A DNA stretch of 20,042 nt from a virus. The notes below the pieces were generated by a model that worked only from the letters and a program-made list of their open reading frames with translations, had not been told where the DNA came from and did no database searches. Positions 14,756-19,926 of the stretch are shown here, in pieces. The translations under genes were made by a program, and so were the position numbers. Within the stretch, counting starts at the first letter, position 1, and every line of letters begins with the position of its first letter. Where the stretch lies: positions 1 through 20,042 of IMG/VR virus record IMGVR_UViG_3300025759_000935; one strand, written 5' to 3'.

Positions 14756-14810
14756 ACACACAAGCTCACTACGAAGTCTTGTTACACTATCATGGACACA
14801 CAAGCTGACT
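14744..14810 (+). repeat. Tandem 27-nt repeat carrying two start codons
   Basis: ACACTATCATG-C/G-ACACACAAGCT-C/G-ACT occurs at 14744-14770 and 14784-14810 (40-nt period, two differences). Each copy contains an ATG: 14752 opens an 18-residue frame (MHTQAHYEVLLHYHGHTS) ending at 14808, and 14792 opens a 21-residue frame (MDTQADFYIEIVSESAPYVC, then K) ending at 14857. The CACTATCAT and CAAGCT words also occur downstream of promoter copy 4. This may be a duplicated leader, two micro-genes or a regulatory RNA. Confidence 0.5.
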
Positions 14811-14856
14811 TCTACATAGAAATAGTATCAGAGTCAGCTCCTTACGTGTGCAAATA

Positions 14857-15006
14857 GCGTGAGCATGTTAGCCTGTTTCTCCTCACGCATTTCTACCTCA
14901 TTTTGCTCATCACCCTAAACACACACATACTAGGGTATAGCACTTTCTTGTAGATTGCTCATTTTTCAAAACTCAAATTTTCGCATTTTCAAAATCATTC
15001 ACACGC
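14857..15006 (+). other. Leader region with two dyads before the 15007 gene
   Basis: GCGTGAG (14857-14863) pairs with CTCACGC (14882-14888) across an 18-nt loop; ACCCTA (14912-14917) pairs with TAGGGT (14931-14936) across 13 nt. The rest is AT-rich and C-poor on the right (CATTTTTCAAAACTCAAATT). No convincing ORF. The second dyad could be an operator; neither has a T-tract. Confidence 0.4.
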
Positions 15007-15312
15007 ATGAAAACGTTTAAAGACTTGACATTCATTCCTCACCCAAACGCTGAAGGAGGTAAAGCAGCTTTTATTGACTTTGATAACGGGCGAACCATTT
15101 CAGTTGTCACAGGAAGCAGTTGGTTCTTTACCTCAGATGACAAACCTTACGAGGTTGGCTTTATGAATAAAGACGGGGAGTTGGGTTGCGTATACCTTGA
15201 CAGAGACGATATGTCTGTTGCTCTTGTAGAAGACGCAGATCACAACGATGTAGTAGGATACTGCAACGAAGAAGATGTAACTCTTATCATGGAAGCCATT
15301 CAAAAGCTTTGA
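15007..15312 (+). CDS. Unknown acidic protein, 101 residues
   Basis: ATG at 15007. The product (MKTFKDLTFIPHPNAEGGKA...) is acidic and mainly beta in the first two thirds, with strands around AAFIDFDNGRTISVVTG, SSWFFTSDDKPYEVGFM and GCVYLDRDDMSVALVED, and a final helix EEDVTLIMEAIQKL. The pattern looks like a small beta-barrel/SH3-like domain but no family is recognised. It follows a long non-coding leader and is 3 nt from the next small gene, so the two form one unit. Similar small acidic early proteins often bind host factors; no evidence here. Confidence 0.75.
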   Translation: MKTFKDLTFIPHPNAEGGKAAFIDFDNGRTISVVTGSSWFFTSDDKPYEVGFMNKDGELGCVYLDRDDMSVALVEDADHNDVVGYCNEEDVTLIMEAIQKL

Positions 15313-15315
15313 GTC

Positions 15316-15456
15316 ATGGAAGAGTTACTGTTTCTGAACCTCAAATACATCTTCAAACTGGAGTATGCTCAGACAACAATCTGGGCCATACAACAGGACT
15401 TCGGGAAAGAAGCCGCTGAAGACTTTAAGATTCAATACCAATCGACATTCAATTAA
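15316..15456 (+). CDS. Small protein, 46 residues
   Basis: ATG at 15316, three bases after the stop of the 15007 gene, ending TAA at 15454-15456. The product MEELLFLNLKYIFKLEYAQT continues as an amphipathic helix (IWAIQQDFGKEAAEDFKIQY) and ends STFN. Tight spacing after a real gene and a following hairpin support it. No signal, TM segment or known domain is evident. Likely a soluble helical accessory protein. Confidence 0.65.
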   Translation: MEELLFLNLKYIFKLEYAQTTIWAIQQDFGKEAAEDFKIQYQSTFN

Positions 15457-15463
15457 TGGAGAG

Positions 15464-15492
15464 GCACCCTGCCAACGAGTGGGTGCACTTTT
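15464..15492 (+). terminator. Candidate terminator hairpin
   Basis: GCACCC (15464-15469), an 11-nt loop, GGGTGC (15481-15486), then ACTTTT. A 6-bp G/C stem with a short T-tract; possibly a partial terminator before the 15505 gene. A 12-codon frame spans it but is not convincing. Confidence 0.5.
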
Positions 15493-15504
15493 AACAGAAG
15501 GATC

Positions 15505-16107
15505 ATGAAAAACATGATTAACAGCGGTTCACTCAGCACCCTCAAAGCTGGGAACTCACTCCTCGTTCACGCACGTCGTGTACAAGGTGGTAAATTGCAA
15601 TTGGAGTTGGCAGAGGTCATTACCTCAGCGAATGCTACCCCCAATTTGATTTCCATGTTCAACAAATCCGACTCCCGTTTCTCACAACAGGGTGCACGTC
15701 GGGCTTGGCAATCAGTAGAACCTACTGACGCAAGCGAATTGTTGGGCATTGACTTGTCAGATTCTAACCCCGGTTGGATGACTGATGATCGAGGTCGTGA
15801 GGTTCTTCCTCTGAACATTCTCAACCCATCTGTTGGGGAAGGTTCAGTACTTCGTGTACGTGTGTCAGAGACCACTGTACCTACTCCTTACCAAGCTTCT
15901 AACCTTGAGACAGAGGCTAAGCGTAAGGGTCGTGACGGTGACTTCATCCTGCACAAAGGTCAGTACATCTTCAGTAACACCGAGTTTGCACTCAGCACTC
16001 CAGGTGGTACCGTAGACCATGTACTTTTGGAGGCTGATGCTGCACCTGCAGCTGGTGTCACTCAGACACAAGCCGCCTCAAGTCCTTTTACGGACATTAA
16101 CTCGTAA
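15505..16107 (+). CDS. Unknown 200-residue protein (possible ssDNA-binding role)
   Basis: ATG at 15505, but a Shine-Dalgarno-like AGAAGGA (15496-15502) is only two bases away; the second ATG at 15514 gives 11-nt spacing and may be used. The product has a beta-rich N-terminus (GSLSTLKAGNSLLVHARRV, GKLQLELAEVI), a polar middle with RRAWQSVEPTDASELLGIDL, a charged EAKRKGRDGDFILHKGQYIF region and an Ala/Thr-rich C-terminal tail ending AASSPFTDINS. The layout (beta core, flexible tail) and place before DNA polymerase could fit a single-stranded DNA-binding protein, but the tail lacks the usual acidic DDIPF end, so this is speculative. Confidence 0.7.
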   Translation: MKNMINSGSLSTLKAGNSLLVHARRVQGGKLQLELAEVITSANATPNLISMFNKSDSRFSQQGARRAWQSVEPTDASELLGIDLSDSNPGWMTDDRGREVLPLNILNPSVGEGSVLRVRVSETTVPTPYQASNLETEAKRKGRDGDFILHKGQYIFSNTEFALSTPGGTVDHVLLEADAAPAAGVTQTQAASSPFTDINS

Positions 16108-16118
16108 GAGTTACAAGG

Positions 16119-16142
16119 TGTAGGGGGTTGAACTCCCCTACA
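16119..16142 (+). terminator. Hairpin downstream of the 15505 gene
   Basis: TGTAGGGG (16119-16126), loop GTTGAACT, CCCCTACA (16135-16142), a perfect 8-bp stem followed by TCTTC. Most likely the terminator of the 15505 gene; it may alternatively be the first helix of the structured RNA that follows. Confidence 0.65.
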
Positions 16143-16690
16143 TCTTCACATGCGGCTATTAACCGCTAGTGTGCCACACATGAGAGAAGCAGAGTGATAA
16201 CTGCAGTGGAAAGCATGCCCGTAAGGCGTACGTGCTATCAGATTTTCAGGATACCTGTTAGACTATGAAACATTAGCGCCAGCTAAAGGTGGAGTCATCC
16301 TTGAGATAGCAGGAGTCTGGCGTACGTCGGGGCATTAACTTATTAAAGACAGACAGCGAGCTATACAACCAAGAAGTTGGGCAGCCTAAGCCTCAACTGA
16401 GGATGCTTGTTGTTAAAAACCTCTGAGAGTAAATCAGGGGTTGCTACAGTTGGTTACTGTAGTATCTGCAGCTAGAGTCGCGACTAGTAAACGCGGAGAA
16501 AGATGGACTAACCGCCCGAGATATGTGTAAGTACAGCATATCTGCTAAAATTGTGCTTAACAGTGCCAAACATACTGTAATCCTGAACTAGTTGTCTACT
16601 AGTATCAGGTGGCTATTATACGTTGCTTGGATATAACGTAGAGCTTCACCTTGAGCATTTGCACTTGTTGCATTTGCTCATAGGTGTTGC
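16143..16690 (+). ncRNA. Candidate large structured non-coding RNA
   Basis: About 550 nt without a plausible ORF but full of helices on the plus strand: GCGG/CCGC (16152-16166); a three-way junction closed by TGCTATC (16233-16239)/GATAGCA (16305-16311) that encloses CAGG/CCTG (16247-16257) and GACT/AGTC (16261-16296) capped by TTAGC/GCTAA (16273-16286); CCTC/GAGG (16391-16402); AACCTCTGA/TCAGGGGTT (16418-16442); CTACAGT/ACTGTAG (16444-16462); AGATATG/CATATCT (16519-16543); CCTGAACTAGT/ACTAGT-A-TCAGG (16582-16609); TACGTT/AACGTA (16619-16640); and a layered hairpin CACCT, GAGCA, GCA with their partners (16647-16686). Size, ornate folding and location near tRNAs in a phage recall the GOLLD/ROOL class of large ornate RNAs, but I cannot assign a family. 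Ends are approximate. Confidence 0.7.
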
Positions 16691-16692
16691 TT

Positions 16693-16738
16693 AAAATAAA
16701 TTCAAAAACAATCCCTAACCTCGAGCTCATCACGGAGC
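16693..16738 (+). promoter_or_regulatory. Repeated early promoter candidate, copy 4
   Basis: AAAATAAATTCAAAAA at 16693-16708, immediately after the last hairpin of the structured RNA, then the dyad GCTC-ATCACG-GAGC at 16725-16738. CACTATCATCAAGCT follows at 16752, echoing the repeat at 14744. It would drive the small gene at 16789 and the DNA polymerase. Confidence 0.55.
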
Positions 16739-16788
16739 ATCATTATTTGTTCACTATCATCAAGCTAATCTCTTGCCCTATGGGACAC

Positions 16789-17010
16789 ATGAAAAATATC
16801 TACATGCTAATGAAGCAAGATCGTATCGAAGGTCTTTCAACAGCGTATAACAAAGCTATTGATGCTGGAGAGGATTCCTTTATATTTGGGGGGCAATCCT
16901 ACACAATCCAGTATGCTAGCACAATTTTGAACTATGCACACAAAAATCCACTTCATTTCCCAGACTCAAGACCTAACTCACAAGGAGAACCTGAACCTGT
17001 CGACGATTGA
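16789..17010 (+). CDS. Small unknown protein overlapping the polymerase gene
   Basis: 73 residues from ATG at 16789 (MKNIYMLMKQDRIEGLSTAY). An ATG at 16780 adds three residues; a TTG at 16684 would run through the promoter box and is rejected. The core GLSTAYNKAIDAGEDSFIFGGQ followed by YTIQYASTILNYAHKN reads as a compact helix-hairpin-helix-like unit I have the impression is common in small phage proteins, but I cannot name it. The last 77 nt overlap the start of DNA polymerase in another frame, so the two are translationally linked. The Pro/Glu-rich tail (NSQGEPEPVDD) lies in the overlap. Confidence 0.65.
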   Translation: MKNIYMLMKQDRIEGLSTAYNKAIDAGEDSFIFGGQSYTIQYASTILNYAHKNPLHFPDSRPNSQGEPEPVDD

Positions 17011-18844
17011 ACAGTGCGTAGAGTACTGTAAGACTAAGCAGGTTCTTGGGGTAGATACTGAGACTGAAGGTTTCGACTTCACCTGTAAGAAGATGATCAT
17101 GTTTCAGATCGGGGATCTTGAACAGCAGTTCGTTATTGATACACGCTTTGTATCTATCGAGCCGCTACGAGAGGTCCTTGAGTCAGAGACAATAGTCAAG
17201 ATCTTTCACAACGCTAAGTTTGACTACAAGTTCATCAAGATGTGGGCTGGGATCAAAACCAGATGCATCTACGACACGTTCTTAGTGGAGAAAGTCCTGA
17301 ACTGTGGTAAAGCAGACTACGGGTATTCTCTGGCTAAGCTGTGTGACAGGTACCTGAACGTAGAGTTGGACAAGTCGACACGTAATCAGTTTGTTGGGTT
17401 AGTTGGGCAACCATATTCAGTTCAACAGATTGTGTACGGTGCTAAGGACGTTGAGTATTTGATTCAACTACGACAGCATCAGCTCCCTAAGATTACAGAG
17501 TTGGAGTTGGGTATGATTGTAGATCTGGAGAATGAAGCTGTGGTTGCGTTCTCAGAGATTGAGTACGAAGGTCTGATGGTAGACAAGGATGCATGGACTG
17601 AGCTTGCTAAAGACAATGTCAAGGCAGCTAAGGATGCTGAACTACTACTAGATGACTACGTGCTTGCTGATCAACGACTACAGCATTACAAACTCCCAAT
17701 ACAAGCTGATCTCTTTACACCGCAAGAGGAGCTCAGAAAGACTCACATCAATTGGAACTCACCTAGTCAGATACTAGAGCTGTTCCAGAATCTAGAACCC
17801 AAACTAGAGGATGTGAATGGGAAGAAGCTGTACAAGTTTAGACGTAAGCACACGCTTATTGACCAGTACGTTAAGTACAAGGAGAAGTCTAAGCTTGCTA
17901 ATGCGTACGGTACAAGCTTCTTCAAGTTTGTAAGCTGTGATGGGAGGGTACACACGAACTTTCAACAGATCCTAGATACAGGTAGGGTTAGTTCTAGTTC
18001 CCCAAACATGCAGCAGATACCTTCGGATAACAAGTACCGTAATTGTTTCATAGCACCTGAAGGGTGGGTGTTTGTTAGTTCAGACTACTCATCTCAGGAG
18101 CTAAACGTTATTGCTTATGGTAGTCAAGATCCTGTGTTTCTATCTGCTCTACAGAATAATCAAGATCTGCACTCTGTATGTGCTGATTTGGTTTTCGGAC
18201 AGGAATGGGTAGATGCAGCTGAACCTGACTGTGCTTACATGAAGTCGAAAGCTAAGTGCAATTGTAAAAAGCACAAGCAGCTTCGTACTTCTGTAAAGAC
18301 AATCAACTTTGGATTGGCTTATGGTATGGGTCCGCACAAGCTGGCTGATACCTTGGACATATCTAAGAAGGAGGCAGAAGAACTAATCGAAAAATACTTT
18401 CAAGCCTTCCCATCTATCAAGAGCTTCTTGGATTCTCTTGGGGACTTTGGGAAACGTAGAGGGTATATCCGTACGTTCAGACCATACAAACGTAGACGCT
18501 GGTTTAGTAACTGGTACCCACGTATGTATGACAATCGTTCAGCAATGATTGAGCTCGGCTCTATTGAGAGAGCATCTAAGAATACCCCTATACAGGGTAG
18601 CTCAGCTGATATGACAAAGCTCGCACTAGTGAAGATCTTCAACGAGGTCAATACTTCACAGTGGGCGGGGGATGTCAAGATTGTTATGACTGTGCACGAT
18701 CAGATAGATACTATCTGTAGAGAGGGTGTAGCTGAGCAGTGGAAAGAGAGAATGACAGAGCTGATGGAGGAAGCTGCTAAGGTTATAATCAAGAACGGGC
18801 TGCTCAAGGCAGACACTAACATCTCTAAGACTTGGGAGAAGTAA
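16934..18844 (+). CDS. polA: Family A DNA polymerase with 3'-5' exonuclease
   Basis: 636 residues from ATG at 16934, the only ATG before the exonuclease domain. Exo motifs: VLGVDTETEGF (Asp41, Glu43), FHNAKFD (Asp97) and YGAKDVEY (Tyr168, Asp172), so proofreading should be active. Polymerase motifs: DTGRVSSSSPNMQQIP (348-363), motif A SSDYSSQEL (Asp384), motif B KTINFGLAYGMG (Lys455-Gly466), SPIQGSSADM-like TPIQGSSADM (551-560), and motif C VHDQ (587-590), where the usual Glu of HDE is Gln. A Cys/Lys-rich insertion (CAYMKSKAKCNCKKHK, 433-448) precedes motif B. There is no 5'-3' exonuclease domain, as in many phage PolAs. It is the replicative polymerase of this phage. Confidence 0.92.
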   Translation: MHTKIHFISQTQDLTHKENLNLSTIEQCVEYCKTKQVLGVDTETEGFDFTCKKMIMFQIGDLEQQFVIDTRFVSIEPLREVLESETIVKIFHNAKFDYKFIKMWAGIKTRCIYDTFLVEKVLNCGKADYGYSLAKLCDRYLNVELDKSTRNQFVGLVGQPYSVQQIVYGAKDVEYLIQLRQHQLPKITELELGMIVDLENEAVVAFSEIEYEGLMVDKDAWTELAKDNVKAAKDAELLLDDYVLADQRLQHYKLPIQADLFTPQEELRKTHINWNSPSQILELFQNLEPKLEDVNGKKLYKFRRKHTLIDQYVKYKEKSKLANAYGTSFFKFVSCDGRVHTNFQQILDTGRVSSSSPNMQQIPSDNKYRNCFIAPEGWVFVSSDYSSQELNVIAYGSQDPVFLSALQNNQDLHSVCADLVFGQEWVDAAEPDCAYMKSKAKCNCKKHKQLRTSVKTINFGLAYGMGPHKLADTLDISKKEAEELIEKYFQAFPSIKSFLDSLGDFGKRRGYIRTFRPYKRRRWFSNWYPRMYDNRSAMIELGSIERASKNTPIQGSSADMTKLALVKIFNEVNTSQWAGDVKIVMTVHDQIDTICREGVAEQWKERMTELMEEAAKVIIKNGLLKADTNISKTWEK

Positions 18845-18846
18845 AA

Positions 18847-19158
18847 CTAGGACCCAGAACGAGTTCCTCTTCGTGGAGCTCGTTGGGACCTACCCTTTTT
18901 CTGCCCGTTGTTGGCACGGTTACGTCTTCTGTTACGTCTGTTCTTCAACCCGTCTTTGGTGTGTGCAACGTCTTGCCCATCCCCATTACCGTAAGTACCG
19001 TCTTCTCGATTCTTTTTGTTGAGCTCAGTTCGGTATTTGATAAGCGCAGATTGAGCCCCGTAGGCTTTGTCGTATGCACGCTTGTTCTTGATTGCTGCAG
19101 GTGACATGTTTCTGCTATCGTAAGACGTATGCTTACCGGCCATTCTATTGCGTCCCAT
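18847..19158 (-). CDS. Basic small protein, isolated on the minus strand
   Basis: 103 residues from ATG at 19158 to TAG at 18847-18849, two bases from the convergent polymerase stop. The N-terminus MGRNRMAGKHTSYDSRNMSP leads into a helical AIKNKRAYDKAYGAQSALIKYR, then REDGTYGNGDGQDVAHTKDG, and a strongly basic tail (NRRNRRRNRANNGQKKG). The GDGxDVxHxxDG motif recalls a family of small basic phage proteins with KGDGKDVDHKDG-type sequences, probably nucleic-acid-binding or virion-associated. It is the only minus-strand gene in the early block and is divergent from the gene at 19185 across 26 nt. It may be a late gene placed outside the main operon. Confidence 0.7.
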   Translation of the reverse strand: MGRNRMAGKHTSYDSRNMSPAAIKNKRAYDKAYGAQSALIKYRTELNKKNREDGTYGNGDGQDVAHTKDGLKNRRNRRRNRANNGQKKGRSQRAPRRGTRSGS

Positions 19159-19184
19159 AACGGGCTAATATACTAAATAAAACA

Positions 19185-19400
19185 ATGAGTTTAGAGGTTA
19201 AAATCTTTGTAACAGCATCGCTGCTACAAGAACTGTTAGACAAGACTGAAGGGAACTCTAGGTTCAAACATAATGTTAGGTTTCACATCAATAAGCTGCA
19301 GAAGGAGTTGGACAAGATTCTAGATCAGACTATTGAATCCGATGAGCTTAGCTTATATTTGTCTCAAGCCCTTAATGTTCTTGACGATGCTCTCCCGTAG
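19185..19400 (+). CDS. Small helical protein, 71 residues
   Basis: ATG at 19185 after an A-rich leader (ATATACTAAATAAAACA). The product (MSLEVKIFVTASLLQELLDK...) has one beta strand (VKIFVTA) and then long amphipathic helices (RFHINKLQKELDKILDQTI, ELSLYLSQALNVLDDAL). It looks like a small coiled-coil protein. The stop is nine bases before tRNA-Leu, so they may share a transcript. No family is recognised. Confidence 0.65.
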   Translation: MSLEVKIFVTASLLQELLDKTEGNSRFKHNVRFHINKLQKELDKILDQTIESDELSLYLSQALNVLDDALP

Positions 19401-19409
19401 AGCATCAAT

Positions 19410-19491
19410 GCCGGTATGGTGAAATTGGTAGACACGCTAGACTTAGGATCTAGTGCCCAAAAGCGTGTGGGTTCGAGTCCCTCTACCGGCA
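19410..19491 (+). tRNA. tRNA-Leu (UAG)
   Basis: 82 nt cloverleaf. Acceptor GCCGGTA/TACCGGC is 7 bp perfect; D-arm GTGAAATTGGTAGACAC; anticodon arm CTAGA-CTTAGGA-TCTAG gives anticodon UAG; a class II variable arm; T-arm GGG-TTCGAGT-CCC; discriminator A. CCA is not encoded. It reads CUA/CUN leucine codons. Confidence 0.95.
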
Positions 19492-19504
19492 CGAAGTTTT
19501 ATAA

Positions 19505-19580
19505 TTAACCGACTCTGGTTAACGTAGACTACTTCAGATTTTGGTGAAGGCAGGGATGCAACGGTGTCCCTGCTTTATTT
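19505..19580 (+). terminator. Two hairpins and a terminator between tRNAs
   Basis: Three perfect stems in the gap after tRNA-Leu: TTAACC/GGTTAA (19505-19522), CTTCA/TGAAG (19532-19549) and GCAGGGA/TCCCTGC (19550-19573), the last followed by TTTATTT right before tRNA-Arg. The last is a plausible terminator, though the tRNA begins at once, so it could be a processing signal or small RNA end. The first two could be parts of a small RNA. Confidence 0.55.
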
Positions 19581-19654
19581 GCTCCCTTAGCTCAGTTGGA
19601 TAGAGCAACGCACTTCTAATGCGTAGGTCATAGGTTCGAATCCTATAGGGAGTA
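19581..19654 (+). tRNA. tRNA-Arg (UCU)
   Basis: 74 nt. Acceptor GCTCCCT with AGGGAGT (a G-T at 1:72), D-arm AGCTCAGTTGGATAGAGC, anticodon arm ACGCA-CTTCTAA-TGCGT with anticodon UCU, T-arm ATAGG-TTCGAAT-CCTAT, discriminator A and no encoded CCA. It reads AGA/AGG, often rare in hosts and common in phages. Confidence 0.93.
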
Positions 19655-19659
19655 CAAAT

Positions 19660-19761
19660 AATCGTGAGTCCATTGGTTGGAGGCACCCCCCCAAGGTTGA
19701 GTAACAGCAAGGCTGACTCTGTATGGAAAAGCTGGAATAGGTTCGAATCCTATCACGATTA
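19660..19761 (+). tRNA. Oversized tRNA-like gene with non-canonical middle
   Basis: 102 nt. The acceptor AATCGTG/CACGATT (7 bp) and T-arm ATAGG-TTCGAAT-CCTAT are perfect and a short D-arm-like TCCA/TGGA is present. No 5-7-5 anticodon arm is found: the D-arm is followed by seven C, then by a nested hairpin GAGT-AA-CAGC-AAG-GCTG-ACTC (19698-19720), then TGTATGGAAAAGCTGG. The nested hairpin may be an intron-like insertion or a replaced anticodon arm. It lies between tRNA-Arg and another oversized tRNA-like gene. Amino acid identity cannot be given; it may be a decayed tRNA or a tRNA-like RNA. Confidence 0.6.
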
Positions 19762-19766
19762 CAAAT

Positions 19767-19900
19767 GTCAAGGTGGCGGAATTGGTAACGCCTGTGGGTT
19801 AGCTACCACAGAAAAAAGGAAAGGTTATAAATGTTTTTGACAAGTGTACATAGTCTTAAACTACCGACCCCGATTGCAGGTTCGAGTCCTGCCCTTGACA
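19767..19900 (+). tRNA. Oversized tRNA-like gene (Leu-like, about 50 nt insert)
   Basis: 134 nt, five bases after the previous one. Acceptor GTCAAGG/CCTTGAC, D-arm GGCGGAATTGGTAACGCC (leucine-like) and T-arm GCAGG-TTCGAGT-CCTGC are all perfect, discriminator A. After the D-arm comes CTGTGG-GTTAGCTA-CCACAG (19792-19811), a 6-bp stem with an 8-nt loop instead of 7, then about 60 nt of A/T-rich sequence including AGTCTTAAACT, which contains a UAA (Leu) anticodon-like triplet in a CTTAAAC context. An intron or insertion in the anticodon region of a Leu tRNA is the simplest reading. Exact splice points cannot be set by eye. Confidence 0.6.
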
Positions 19901-19926
19901 CAATAAACCAATAAAAATGTAATACT

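Noticed and set aside
16215-16268. 17-codon ORF (MPVRRTCYQIFRIPV...) inside the structured RNA
   Set aside because: Short, without a ribosome site, and lying across strong helices; chance frame.
16143-16690. Group I intron in the structured region
   Set aside because: A segment like AAGATGGACTA recalls a group I core, but there are no flanking exons of an interrupted gene and the P/Q/R/S arrangement could not be completed.
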